NCBI RefSeq assembly: GCF_014191875.1
Contig: NZ_JACHXD010000005.1
Coordinates: 62,001 to 126,000, forward strand
From: Pseudoduganella violacea
Lineage (GTDB): Bacteria; Pseudomonadota; Gammaproteobacteria; Burkholderiales; Burkholderiaceae_D
Reading direction: 5' to 3'
Length of the DNA stretch: 64,000 nucleotides
This document shows positions 9,386 through 18,121 of the stretch, in pieces. Below the pieces are notes generated by a model. It did not search any database. It was given only the letters and a program-made list of their open reading frames with translations, and was not told the DNA's origin. Numbering within the stretch: the first letter of the stretch is position 1; every line of letters begins with the position of its first letter. Position numbers and translations under genes: made by a program.

Positions 9386-10324
9386 ATGAACCTGTCCGAC
9401 CTGCGCATCTTTCTGAGCGCGGCGCAGCAGCCCTCGCTGGGGGCGGCGGCGCTGGAAATGCATTTGACCACCTCGGCCGTTTCCAAGGCCTTGAAGCGGC
9501 TGGAGGAGCATGTGGGCACGGCGCTGTTCGACCGCAGCGCGCGCCAGCTTGCCTTGAACAGCAGCGGCCGCATGCTGGTGCAGCGTGCCCAGACCCTGCT
9601 GGCGCTGGCCGACCAGGCGCGCTGCGACCTGCAGGGCGAGCGTGCCAGCGTCGATTGCCGCGTCGGCGGCCCGGCCATCCTGCTGTGGCGGCACGGCGTG
9701 GCCCTGTCGGACGCGCTGCGGGCCTGGCCCGAGGCGAGCCTGCGCCTGCACGCCCTGTACGAGGATGAGGCGCTGGCGGCGCTCGAGCGCGGCGAGATCG
9801 GCGCGGCCCTGGTGACGGGCGATGTGGTGCAGGGCCGGGGCGAGCATTGGTCGGAGGAGTGGGAGGCCACGCCGCTGGGGACCTTGAGCTTGCGCCTGGT
9901 GGCGGGCCGCAGCCATCCGCTGGCGGCGGAGTTGGCGGCGGCAGGCAGCGCCGGCGCGGATCAGGCGGCCGTCCTCGTCACGGACAGCGCGCGCGTGCTG
10001 GCCCATGATTTCGTCTGTCCCTCGCAATCGCCGTTCTGCGGCGCGCGGCGCGGTTCGCGGTCGGACGGTTGGCGCGACGACCAGCTGCCGCGTCGCATCC
10101 GCTATTGGGCCGACGATCTGCAACTGCTGCTGGCCCTGGTGAAGGCGGGCCAGGCGCTGGCCTATCTGCCCGATTTCGCGCTGGCCGATCCGGACTTGCG
10201 CCGCATCCGCGTCAGCGACTGTCCCTTCCATTGCGAGGAAAGCGTGTACCTGGTGTGGAAGCGCAAGCACGCGGCCGCCTGGCTGCAAGCCTTGGCGCAG
10301 CAGCTGGCCGGCGCGGCCGCTTAG
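9386..10324 (+). CDS. LysR-family transcriptional regulator
   Basis: A winged HTH occupies residues 1-60 (MNLSDLRIFLSAAQQPSLGAAA, HLTTSAVSKALKRLE), followed by a periplasmic-binding-protein-like effector domain to residue 312. The C-terminal half carries FCGARRGSRSDGWRDD and GQALAYLPDF, typical of the LysR effector fold. The ligand is unknown. LysR regulators commonly control the divergent gene, here the exported protein starting at 9290. The 95-bp gap is AT-rich (ATCAATTTAATTTCAATC) and could hold the operator. ATG at 9386 follows AGGAAACG. Confidence 0.92.
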   Translation: MNLSDLRIFLSAAQQPSLGAAALEMHLTTSAVSKALKRLEEHVGTALFDRSARQLALNSSGRMLVQRAQTLLALADQARCDLQGERASVDCRVGGPAILLWRHGVALSDALRAWPEASLRLHALYEDEALAALERGEIGAALVTGDVVQGRGEHWSEEWEATPLGTLSLRLVAGRSHPLAAELAAAGSAGADQAAVLVTDSARVLAHDFVCPSQSPFCGARRGSRSDGWRDDQLPRRIRYWADDLQLLLALVKAGQALAYLPDFALADPDLRRIRVSDCPFHCEESVYLVWKRKHAAAWLQALAQQLAGAAA

Positions 10325-10406
10325 CGCGGTCCGCCCTGGGGCGGGCTGCCGGCGCAGCCCCATGCGCGGTTGTGCGGGGCACGCGCTTTTATGGCAGACT
10401 CGACGC

Positions 10407-10877
10407 ATGACGATCAGCCTTCACTCGGCTTCCGCCGCCGACATTCCCGCCATGTGGGCCCTGCGCACGCGCGCCGTGCGCACTTCCTGCGTCAGCCATT
10501 ACGCGCCGGACATCATCGCCCGCTGGGCGTCCACGTCCGCGCCGGACAGCTATCTGCGGCTATTGGCCCAGGGCGGCGGCCTGCTGGCGCGCGAAGGCGA
10601 GGTGCTGCTCGGGTATGCGATTCTTGACACGGCCAGCGGCGAAGTCGAAGCGGTGTTTGTCGCTCCGGAGCAGGGCGGGCGCGGCGTGGGCCGCCGCCTG
10701 CTGGCCGGGCTCGAAGCGCGGGCCGATGCGCTGGCGCTGGCGCGTCCGCTCTTCCTGTACGCGGCGCTGAACGCCGTCGCCTTCTACGAGGCGGTCGGCT
10801 TCGTGCGCCGGCGCGATGCGCAGTACGCCCATCCGGCCGGCATGCAGCTCGATTGCGTGTACATGGACAAGGCCTGA
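10407..10877 (+). CDS. GNAT-family N-acetyltransferase
   Basis: This protein of about 156 residues has the acetyl-CoA binding motif A (VEAVFVAPEQGGRGVGRRLLAGLE, residues 75-98) and the late NAVAFYEAVGF segment of GNAT enzymes. The substrate cannot be predicted. ATG 10407 (MTISLHSASAAD) begins the GNAT fold directly. An upstream in-frame ATG at 10362 would add a non-homologous leader. It converges on the ABC/peptidase gene with a 16-bp gap. Confidence 0.85.
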   Translation: MTISLHSASAADIPAMWALRTRAVRTSCVSHYAPDIIARWASTSAPDSYLRLLAQGGGLLAREGEVLLGYAILDTASGEVEAVFVAPEQGGRGVGRRLLAGLEARADALALARPLFLYAALNAVAFYEAVGFVRRRDAQYAHPAGMQLDCVYMDKA

Positions 10878-10893
10878 AGCTTGACGCCGCGCC

Positions 10894-13800
10894 CTACGGC
10901 GCGCGCAGCTCGACCGCGATCATATTGTCGTCGGGATTGCGGTCGATCAGCTTGTTGTCCGGGTCGATGCCGGCGCGCGCCGGGCGGCCGTTGACGATCA
11001 CCTTGAACTCATTCTGCTTGGCCGTGACCAGCTTGCGCTCGCGCAGCAGGCTGCGGCCTTCCTTGTCGTCGACGCCGATTTCGATCAAGTCGCGCAGCGC
11101 CACTTCTTTTTCCGCGCCCTGGTCATCGGCGCGCGCCTTGCCGGCCTGGGCGCTGATGCTCACTTCGTAGCGGCCGTCGCCGAGCTTGCGCGCGCTGGCG
11201 GCGATGGCGCGGTTATTGTGCAGCACGATATGCTCGAACAAGTCGTCGATCAGGTATTGCTGCGCGGGCGGCGCGATCTGGCGCAGGCCCTGGACCAGGG
11301 CGTTGACGCTGGGGTAGGGCGCGCCGTGGAAGGCGTGCTGCTTGAGCAGGCCGGCCAGCACGCGGTTGACCTGCTCTTCGCCGAGCATGTCCTGCAGCAG
11401 GTACATGGCCAGGCTGCCTTTGCGGTAATGGATATAGGGCTGGTCTTCATTGTCGGCCAGCGGCAGCTCGCGGTCGCGTTCCATGGCGCGGCCGTGCAGA
11501 TAATTGTGCAGGTCGTAGGCCAGGAAGCGGCGCATGCGCGCCGGACCGACGGCCTTTTTCATCACCATCAGCGCCGAATACTCGGCCAGGGTTTCGCTGA
11601 GCACGGTGGCGCCGCGCGTATTGCCGCCCACCAGCTGGTGGGCCCACCATTGGTGCGCCACTTCATGCGCCGTGACATAGGTCGGGTAGTCGATGTCTTT
11701 CGGATTCTTGTCGTCGACGCGCGCCAGGAAGCCGATGCCTTCCGAATACGGAATGGTGTTGGGGAAGGATTGCGCGAAGTCCTGGTAGCGCGGGAATTCG
11801 ACGATGCGCAGCACCTTGTGCTGGTAGGGGCTGAAGTGCTTGCTGTAGTACTCGAGCGCGTCCTTGATGCCCTTGCTCATGCGGTCGAGGTTGAACTCGT
11901 GGCCGGGCTGGTAATAGATTTCGATGCCCACGTCCTGCCACCAGTCATGGCGCACGGCGTAGCGCGCCGACTGGAAGGAATAGAAGTTCAGGATGGGCTG
12001 GTCCATGCGGTAGTGGAAGTAGCGGCGCCCGCCCTTGCTCCACTCCTGCTGCAGCTGGCCGGGCGCGATGGCGATCTGGTCGGGGCTGGTGCTCAGGGTC
12101 GCTTCGAAGCCGACCCAGTCGGCGTCGCTGCCCAGGTAGTTGTCGGCCAGGCCCTTGGGATCGTCGCGTGGCAGGGCGCGCGCGCGCAGCGGCAAACCAT
12201 GCTTCTTGCGGTCGCGCGGATCGCGCAGCTCGGCGTGGCGCTGGTAGCCGATATGCGGCAGATGGCTGTTGTCGAAGAAAGTGCCGTTGCCCAGCACGGG
12301 CGTGTCCTGGCCCAGGCCGAGGATGCCGCGCGGCGCGTACTCGACTTCGAATTCGAGCGCCAGGCTGGCGCCCGGCGCCAGCGGCGTCGACAGACGGTAG
12401 GCGTGGAAGCCGAGGCGCTCGTCCTTCAAGGTCTGCTGGCTGGGCTGGGGCAGGCGCAGGGCGCGCAGCTTGCCTTGCGGGTCTTGTTGCAGGTAGAGCA
12501 GGCGGATCGGCACGCTGCTCTTGTTTTCGAGCACGTAGCGGCCCTTGGCGAGCAGGCGGCGGCGTTCCGGTTCAATGTCGATGTCGAGCTTGACGTCGGT
12601 GATGCGCGGCTGCGGCGTGTCGGCCAGCGCGCGGTATTGGCGCTCGTAATCGGCGCGCTCGGCGTCGCGCCGGTATTCGGATTTGTAGTCGTTGAGGATG
12701 TGCAGGTTGTAGTAGAGCACGCCGCCGGCGCAGAGGAAGATGGTCAGGCCTACGCTGAAGCCGGCCAGCACCGGCCCGCTCAGCGCGCGGCGCGCCAGTT
12801 GCAGGCGCATCTTGCGCTCGTCGTTGGCGCCGCGCGGCCAGAAAATACGCGCCAGCACCAGCAGCATCAGGGCCGCGCCCGACCAGTACAACTGATACCA
12901 GCGCTGGCGCGCCAGGAAGTGGCCGAAGCCATTCATGTCCGAATACAGCAGCTCGGGCGCGCTGGCGTACAGCAGCATCGGGTGTTCCAGGCCGAGGCCG
13001 CCCAAGGTCAGGCTGGCCGCGTAGTACAGGATCATCACGAGATGGGCCGCGTACTTGTGGTTGAGCAGCACCTGCACGGCGAAGGCCAGCGTGGCCAGCA
13101 GCATATACGTGGGCAGTTCGATCAGGAACAGGGTCTGGCAATACAGGCCCAGTTGCAGGTGGAAATAGCCCTTGGCCAGCTGGATGGCGATGCCGCACAG
13201 CAGGGTGGCGGCCAGCACCAGGATTTGCACGCCGTACAGCGCGCACAGCTTGGCCAGCAGCGGCAGCCAGCTCGGCACCGGCAGCGCGTCGAACATCTGG
13301 GCCACGCGCTGGTCGCGCTCGCGCCACACCAGCTCGCCCGCGTAGAAGGTGGTCAGCACCAGCATGAACAGGGCGAAGCCGCCCGTCACCAGTTCCAGCA
13401 CCTTGTAGGTGACGGGATAGGTGCTGGTGCCATAGATGGCGCCCAGGTCGAGCGCGCCGGCGACCACGGTCAGCAGGCCGGCCAGCACGATGACGGCGAA
13501 ATACACATTCTTCACCGTTTCGCGCAGGTTCAGCCAGGTCATGCGCAGCAGCAGGCCGGGCAGGCGGCCCGGCGCGTAATCCGGTACCGCCTGCGGCAGG
13601 CGCAGCGCCGCGCCGCGCGCCAGCGCGCCGCCGGCCGCCAAGCCGGCCGGCGCACCGGGCGGCAGGCCGGATGCCATGCCGGCCGCCGTCACGGCGGCGG
13701 CGCCGGCCAGGCCGCTGCCGCCGCCGGCGCTGTCGCCATCGCGCTCGGCCGCGGCGCTGCGCGCGCCGCCATGTTCGACATTGCTGACGAAGTGGAAGCG

Positions 13801-14586
13801 CCAGTAGCCCAGTAGCAGCACCACCAGGGCGAAGGACGACCACAGCAGGCGGTTCAGCAGGTACACCCCTTCCAGCGGCACCAGGCGGCTATTCTGCTCG
13901 GCCGCCGGCCAGTATTCGGTCAGGTGGATCACCGCCGTGGTGCCGAAGGGATCGATCAGCGCGGCCAGGGTTTTGTAGTCGAGGTCGCGCGCCAGGCCGG
14001 GCGCCACCAGATAGCCCACCAGCATCACCACGCTGCTGATATACACCGGCAGCATGCGCCGCGTCAGCGCGGCCAGCACGAAGAACAGGCTGCCGAAGAT
14101 GAAGATATTCGGCAGCAGGGTCATGGCGTAGGGACGCAGATAGGCCAGCGCGCCGGCGCCGGCCAGGCGCTCCGGTTCGACGCCGGGCAGGAAGGTGCCG
14201 AGCCAGGTGCCGAGCAGGATGCTGGCGAAGACCACGGCCAGCACGGCGCAGGCGCCGAAGAAGCGGCCCAACATATACTGGTGCTTGCGGATCGGCGCGC
14301 TGAAGAAGAAGTGCTGCATCTCGTATTCGAAGTCCTGCTGCAGCGCCCGCCCCATCATGGCGGCGATGACGATCACGCCGAAGCAGCCGAGGAAGCTGGC
14401 CGTGAGCAGGATGGAGCGCGGCGCGTCGATCAGGGCGCGGCCGCCGAAGCTCACGTGGGCTTCCTTGAAGACGCCGCCGGCGGCGGCCATCCACAGCATG
14501 GACAGGGCCAGGAACAGGGCGAAATAGACCCAGGTCGAGAGCAGCTTGAGGCGCTGGCGGGCTTCAAAAACGGCGATGGCGAACAT
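10894..14586 (-). CDS. ABC-2 permease fused to M1-family aminopeptidase
   Basis: This large 1230-residue membrane protein has two ABC-2 type permease halves (about 1-275 and 345-640, each with about six membrane segments). They are joined by a Gly/Ala-rich linker (about 280-335). The C-terminus, probably extracytoplasmic, is an M1 zinc peptidase domain (about 665-1140). The zinc motif is HEVAHQWW at H974, E975 and H978, with the third ligand E998 in [12 protein letters not shown]. The gene for its ATPase ends 6 bp upstream, so the two form an exporter operon. The substrate is unknown. Similar fusions are known in Proteobacteria and Bacteroidetes, but the coupling of transport and proteolysis is inference. 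Confidence 0.9.
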   Translation of the reverse strand: MFAIAVFEARQRLKLLSTWVYFALFLALSMLWMAAAGGVFKEAHVSFGGRALIDAPRSILLTASFLGCFGVIVIAAMMGRALQQDFEYEMQHFFFSAPIRKHQYMLGRFFGACAVLAVVFASILLGTWLGTFLPGVEPERLAGAGALAYLRPYAMTLLPNIFIFGSLFFVLAALTRRMLPVYISSVVMLVGYLVAPGLARDLDYKTLAALIDPFGTTAVIHLTEYWPAAEQNSRLVPLEGVYLLNRLLWSSFALVVLLLGYWRFHFVSNVEHGGARSAAAERDGDSAGGGSGLAGAAAVTAAGMASGLPPGAPAGLAAGGALARGAALRLPQAVPDYAPGRLPGLLLRMTWLNLRETVKNVYFAVIVLAGLLTVVAGALDLGAIYGTSTYPVTYKVLELVTGGFALFMLVLTTFYAGELVWRERDQRVAQMFDALPVPSWLPLLAKLCALYGVQILVLAATLLCGIAIQLAKGYFHLQLGLYCQTLFLIELPTYMLLATLAFAVQVLLNHKYAAHLVMILYYAASLTLGGLGLEHPMLLYASAPELLYSDMNGFGHFLARQRWYQLYWSGAALMLLVLARIFWPRGANDERKMRLQLARRALSGPVLAGFSVGLTIFLCAGGVLYYNLHILNDYKSEYRRDAERADYERQYRALADTPQPRITDVKLDIDIEPERRRLLAKGRYVLENKSSVPIRLLYLQQDPQGKLRALRLPQPSQQTLKDERLGFHAYRLSTPLAPGASLALEFEVEYAPRGILGLGQDTPVLGNGTFFDNSHLPHIGYQRHAELRDPRDRKKHGLPLRARALPRDDPKGLADNYLGSDADWVGFEATLSTSPDQIAIAPGQLQQEWSKGGRRYFHYRMDQPILNFYSFQSARYAVRHDWWQDVGIEIYYQPGHEFNLDRMSKGIKDALEYYSKHFSPYQHKVLRIVEFPRYQDFAQSFPNTIPYSEGIGFLARVDDKNPKDIDYPTYVTAHEVAHQWWAHQLVGGNTRGATVLSETLAEYSALMVMKKAVGPARMRRFLAYDLHNYLHGRAMERDRELPLADNEDQPYIHYRKGSLAMYLLQDMLGEEQVNRVLAGLLKQHAFHGAPYPSVNALVQGLRQIAPPAQQYLIDDLFEHIVLHNNRAIAASARKLGDGRYEVSISAQAGKARADDQGAEKEVALRDLIEIGVDDKEGRSLLRERKLVTAKQNEFKVIVNGRPARAGIDPDNKLIDRNPDDNMIAVELRAP

Positions 14587-14592
14587 GGGGGC

Positions 14593-15486
14593 TCAGTCGC
14601 AGCGGTCGGCGGCGCCATGGCGGCCGGCGATGGTGGCGAAATACACATCCTCGAGGTCGCCGATGGCTTCCTCGAAGCCGTCGCCGGGATCGTCCTCGCT
14701 GTAGACGTGAACCAGGGTGCGCCCCGACAGCAGGCGCGTCGAGATCACGGCATGGCGCTGCTGGAAGTACAGTAAATCCTTTTTCTCGACGAAGCGTGCC
14801 CAGATCTTGCAGCTGATGTCGTCGATCAGTTGCTGGGTGGGGCCGGCCAGCAGCAGGTGGCCCTGGTTGATGATGGCCATGGTCGAGCACAGGTCGGCCA
14901 CGTCGCTGACGATGTGGGTGGACAAGATCACGGTGCGTTCGGCGCCGATGTCGGACAGCAGGTTGTGGAAGCGCACCCGTTCCTGCGGGTCGAGGCCGGC
15001 CGTCGGCTCGTCGACGATGATCAGCTTGGGGTCGCCCAGCAGGGCTTGGGCGATGCCGAAGCGCTGGCGCATGCCGCCCGAGAAGGTGCCGAGGCGGCGG
15101 TGGCGCAGCTCGAACAGATTGGTTTGCTGCAAGAGCGCATCGACCACGTCGCGCCGCTGGGCGCGGTTGCCCAGGCCCTTGAGCACGGCAAAGTGCTCGA
15201 GCAGCTCATAGGCCGTGACCTTGGGGTAGAGGCCGAAATCCTGGGGCAGGTAGCCGAGCAGGCGGCGGATCGCGTCTTTTTCGTCCAGCACATCGTACTC
15301 GCCGAAGAAGACCGAGCCGGTGTCGGCTTCCTGCAGCGTGGCCAGGGTGCGCATCAGCGTCGATTTGCCGGCGCCGTTCGGGCCGAGCAGGCCGAACATG
15401 CCGACCGGGATCGTGAGCGAGAGATTGTCCAGGGCGACCACGCCATTCGCATAGGTCTTGGACAAGTTGCTGATACGTAATTCCAT
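14593..15486 (-). CDS. ABC transporter ATP-binding protein
   Basis: This is the 297-residue nucleotide-binding subunit of the exporter whose permease/peptidase follows. Walker A is GPNGAGKST (residues 38-46), the signature motif is FSGGMRQRFGIAQAL and Walker B is LIIVDEPTAGLDP. The C-terminal 70 residues after the H-loop (STHIVSD) match the extension of ABC-2 drug and bacteriocin exporters. The start MELRISNLSKTY is the usual N-terminus. Confidence 0.93.
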   Translation of the reverse strand: MELRISNLSKTYANGVVALDNLSLTIPVGMFGLLGPNGAGKSTLMRTLATLQEADTGSVFFGEYDVLDEKDAIRRLLGYLPQDFGLYPKVTAYELLEHFAVLKGLGNRAQRRDVVDALLQQTNLFELRHRRLGTFSGGMRQRFGIAQALLGDPKLIIVDEPTAGLDPQERVRFHNLLSDIGAERTVILSTHIVSDVADLCSTMAIINQGHLLLAGPTQQLIDDISCKIWARFVEKKDLLYFQQRHAVISTRLLSGRTLVHVYSEDDPGDGFEEAIGDLEDVYFATIAGRHGAADRCD

Positions 15487-15651
15487 GCCTGCCTTTCATT
15501 TCCGTGGTGCAACACGGTTCTCGTATACAATGGCCTTTTCCATGCTCGCATTGTATTGAAAACGCGACAGCCGGGGGGCTTTCCTGCGATGGGCCGCATT
15601 TTGGACGCGCCAGAGTGCGGAAACGGGGGCGCCAGCCGCTATAGTCCAGCC

Positions 15652-16164
15652 ATGAATAAACACGCAGACCAATTGGGGCCGGCCACGCGCGAGCACATCC
15701 TGGCCATCACGCGCGCCGGCGTGACGCGGGCCGAGGCCACCGGCTTTTTCCGCGTCGCGCTCGGCCTGTGCTATCTGGCCAGCCTGATGACCCAGGAAGC
15801 CATCGATTTCAAGGCGCTCGACAAGGACGTCAACCGCTTCATCTACCAGTCGATCGGGCCGGGCCACAGCATCACCAGCATCCTGCAATACATGAGCGGG
15901 GAAAAAGTCATCCGCGTGGTCGATTCGCCGCGCTTCCTGCGCGCCTTTGCCGAGCACTTCCCGGCCGTGCCGGTCGATTCGATTCCCTTCCTGCTGGGAC
16001 TGAACCTGGGCGTGGCCAAGGATTTGTCGGGCATTGATGTGCGCGGACCGGTGGCCGACTGGATCGAGCGCCAGCGCCTGCTGCGCGAAGCGCGCGAGGA
16101 ACAGGCGGCGGCGGCGCGCGCGGCCGGCGGGGACGATGAAAGCGGGGCGGCGCCGGGGCTATAA
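15652..16164 (+). CDS. Conserved hypothetical protein
   Basis: I do not recognise a named family. From ATG 15652 (MNKHADQLGPATREHI) it is 170 residues, soluble and mostly helical. An Ala/Glu-rich tail ends near AAAARAAGGDDE. The frame is open 32 codons further upstream, but those residues look non-coding. A TATAGT lies 6 bp before the ATG, so a very short leader or an earlier start is possible. The 3' end contains the TATAAT that probably serves coq7. Confidence 0.6.
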   Translation: MNKHADQLGPATREHILAITRAGVTRAEATGFFRVALGLCYLASLMTQEAIDFKALDKDVNRFIYQSIGPGHSITSILQYMSGEKVIRVVDSPRFLRAFAEHFPAVPVDSIPFLLGLNLGVAKDLSGIDVRGPVADWIERQRLLREAREEQAAAARAAGGDDESGAAPGL

Positions 16165-16165
16165 T
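16160..16165 (+). promoter_or_regulatory. Candidate -10 box of coq7
   Basis: A perfect TATAAT overlaps the stop codon of the preceding gene, 33 bp before the coq7 ATG. No convincing -35 was found. Confidence 0.4.
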
Positions 16166-16197
16166 GTGGTTTTCTGACCAAGCTGGACAAGATCACC

Positions 16198-16842
16198 ATG
16201 GCAGCCAAGCATTATCACACCCCCCTGGACCGTTTCATCAGCAGCGCCGACAAGGCCTTGCGCGTCATTGCCGGCGTCGCGGCGGCCTCGCGCCCGAACC
16301 CGGCGGTGCACGCGGCCGACGCCGAAATGAGCGAGGCCGAGCAGCGCCATAGCGCCGGCCTGATGCGCGTGAACCATGTGGGTGAGGTGATGGCCCAGGC
16401 GCTCTACAATTCGCAGGCGCGCTTTGCCAAGAGCGAGGTCATGCGCGTCCAGTTCGAACATGCCAGCCGCGAGGAAGAAGACCACCTGGCCTGGACCGCG
16501 CAGCGCCTCGGTGAACTCGGTTCGCGCACCAGCCTGCTCAATCCCCTGTTCTACGCGGGCGCTTATGCGCTGGGTACGGCGGCGGCCTATATGGGCGACA
16601 AGCACAGCCTGGGCTTCGTGGTGGAAACCGAGCGCCAGGTCGAAGCGCACCTGGCCAGCCATCTGGACAAATTGCCGCCGCAGGACGCCAAGTCGCGCGC
16701 CATCGTCGAGCAGATGCGCCTCGATGAAATCGAACACGGCGCCGCCGCCCAGGCCATGGGCGCGGCGCAGACGCCGGCGCCGGTGCAATTGGTCATGAAA
16801 GCCATGTCCAAGCTGATGACGGGCAGCACCTACTACCTCTAA
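16198..16842 (+). CDS. coq7: 2-polyprenyl-3-methyl-6-methoxy-1,4-benzoquinone monooxygenase (Coq7 type)
   Basis: This di-iron hydroxylase performs the penultimate hydroxylation in ubiquinone biosynthesis. The family signature residues are visible: [19 protein letters not shown] (near residue 57) and [18 protein letters not shown] (near residue 97). Further ligands lie in [12 protein letters not shown] and DEIEHGAAA. At 214 residues it is normal for the betaproteobacterial protein. It acts at the inner membrane. Confidence 0.95.
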   Translation: MAAKHYHTPLDRFISSADKALRVIAGVAAASRPNPAVHAADAEMSEAEQRHSAGLMRVNHVGEVMAQALYNSQARFAKSEVMRVQFEHASREEEDHLAWTAQRLGELGSRTSLLNPLFYAGAYALGTAAAYMGDKHSLGFVVETERQVEAHLASHLDKLPPQDAKSRAIVEQMRLDEIEHGAAAQAMGAAQTPAPVQLVMKAMSKLMTGSTYYL

Positions 16843-16859
16843 ACCGCGCGGCCGGGCGC

Positions 16860-17282
16860 TTACGCTTCGACGATCTCGAAGGAGTGGGTGATCTCGGCGG
16901 TCTTGGCCAGCATGATCGAGGCCGAGCAGTATTTCTCGTGCGACAGGTTGACGGCGCGTTCGACCGCGGCCGGCTTCAGGTTCTTGCCGCTGACGGTGAA
17001 GTGGAAGTGGATCTTGGTGAACACTTTCGGGTCGCTGTCGGCGCGTTCGGCTTTCAGCGTCGCCTCGCAGCCGCGCACATCTTCGCGGCCGCGCTTGAGG
17101 ATGAGCACCACATCGTAAGCGGTGCAGCCGCCGGTGCCGAGCAAGACCATCTCCATCGGGCGCGGCGCCAGATTGTGGCCGCCGCCCTCGGGCGCGCCAT
17201 CCATCGTCACCATATGGCCGGAGCCGGTTTCGGCACGGAAACTCATGCCCGACGGGCCATTCCAGCTGACTTTCACTTCCAT
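16860..17282 (-). CDS. OsmC family protein
   Basis: This 140-residue protein resembles the YhfA branch of OsmC-like thiol peroxidases and stress proteins. The GCTAYD segment (residues 54-59, GTGGCTAYDVVLIL) carries one redox cysteine and HEKYCSAS (residues 113-120) the second. ATG 17282 has a GGAGA Shine-Dalgarno 5 bp upstream. The longer frame upstream is not needed. It converges with coq7, separated by 17 bp. Confidence 0.9.
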   Translation of the reverse strand: MEVKVSWNGPSGMSFRAETGSGHMVTMDGAPEGGGHNLAPRPMEMVLLGTGGCTAYDVVLILKRGREDVRGCEATLKAERADSDPKVFTKIHFHFTVSGKNLKPAAVERAVNLSHEKYCSASIMLAKTAEITHSFEIVEA

Positions 17283-17355
17283 TGCGTTCTCCAGAAAAGT
17301 TGTGCCTGCATTGTAAAGGAGGGGCGCGGCCTGTGCAGGCTGGCGCCGGGTTTTC

Positions 17356-17811
17356 TTAGGTGCTGGCCGGCCGGCAGTCTTGCGCCAAGCTCCAATCCGC
17401 TGCGCCGGGAAGGCGCAGCCAGATGGCGTGCCAGGCGTTGCGCTGGCCGCAGCCGTGCAGGTTGGCGAAGGCGGACGGGGTGAGCGTCCGGCCGGCATAG
17501 ACGATGTGCTCGCCGTCCACGGTGGCGTAGCGGGTGTGGCCGCGAAAGGCTGTGCGCAGCAGGGTGCCTTCGGGCAGAAACAGCTGCTTCCATTGGTAGC
17601 CGCGGTGGGGCGCGGCGGCGTTGACGCCGGTGTTGGTACTGCCGGCATCCGCCTTGCCGCATGGTGTCGGGGCGGACTGGGCCGCCAGCCAGGCGCTCAC
17701 CGCCTCATTAACCGCTGCTTCTGCCTTGTCGCCGAAATAGCCTTCGCCGACGTGCTCACGGATAACGTGGAAGAGGTCGGCTCGGAGGGGGATGGAGATG
17801 GGGTAGCTCAT
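17356..17811 (-). CDS. Small protein with a RAMA-like C-terminal domain
   Basis: I cannot name this protein. Of its 151 residues, the first 45 form a helical segment (DLFHVIREHVGEGYFGDKAEAA is typical of it), followed by a variable linker. Residues 75-142 have the pattern LPEGTLLR, RYATVDGEHIVYAGRTLTPSAFA and NAWHAIWL. This resembles RAMA/DUF2924-type domains associated with DNA modification systems. That resemblance is my reading and needs a profile search. No methylase or nuclease gene is adjacent. The start is preceded by AAGGG and then by the phased TCTAGA array at 17821-18040, so the array is its only upstream region. Confidence 0.6.
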   Translation of the reverse strand: MSYPISIPLRADLFHVIREHVGEGYFGDKAEAAVNEAVSAWLAAQSAPTPCGKADAGSTNTGVNAAAPHRGYQWKQLFLPEGTLLRTAFRGHTRYATVDGEHIVYAGRTLTPSAFANLHGCGQRNAWHAIWLRLPGAADWSLAQDCRPAST

Positions 17812-17820
17812 TTTTTGGCC

Positions 17821-18040
17821 CTTTTCTAGTTTGCTCTAGATCGTTCTAAAACGTTCTAGAACATTCTGGAACGTTCTAGATGCTTCCAAAACGCTCTAAT
17901 TTTCGGGGAAATGAGGCGGGAAAATTTTCTAGATCCTTCTAAAACGCTCTAGATTTTCTCGCCAGCCTGAAAAATTAGAGGGTTCTAGAACGGAATCGTT
18001 CAATCCAGAGCGTTTTAGAACGTTCTAGAGCAATCTAGAA
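17821..18040. repeat. Phased 10-bp TTCTAGAA repeat array
   Basis: This 220-bp region holds three blocks of imperfect 10-bp units with consensus ACGTTCTAGA. Block one is eight consecutive units at 17821-17900. Block two has TCTAGA-like cores at 17928, 17938 and 17948. Block three has cores at 17984, 18004, 18014, 18024 and 18034. Spacing inside blocks is 10 bp with no slips. Nine CTAG tetranucleotides occur, a word usually rare in proteobacterial DNA. Each unit is itself palindromic, so TTC and GAA alternate every 5 bp. It fills the gap between the ABC permease stop (18122) and the RAMA-like gene start (17811) and is far more AT-rich than its neighbours. No gene is visible in it. Confidence 0.9.
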
Positions 18041-18121
18041 TGCGGCTCAAAAATGAAGAACCCACACCCGACATCCCCAACGGACTGAGCCGCAGAGCGG
18101 CAGCCTGCCGGGGACGTGGAT

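Noticed and set aside
11218..13815. Long plus-strand open frame opposite the ABC/M1 gene
   Set aside because: Composition is His/Gln/Ala-rich without motifs, while the minus strand has a complete permease and zinc peptidase.
17821..17880. True heat-shock-factor binding element
   Set aside because: The alternating TTC/GAA pentamers match the eukaryotic consensus, but bacteria lack HSF. The likeness is treated as geometry only.
17821..18040. CRISPR array
   Set aside because: Units are 10 bp, contiguous and palindromic, with no unique spacers and no cas genes nearby.
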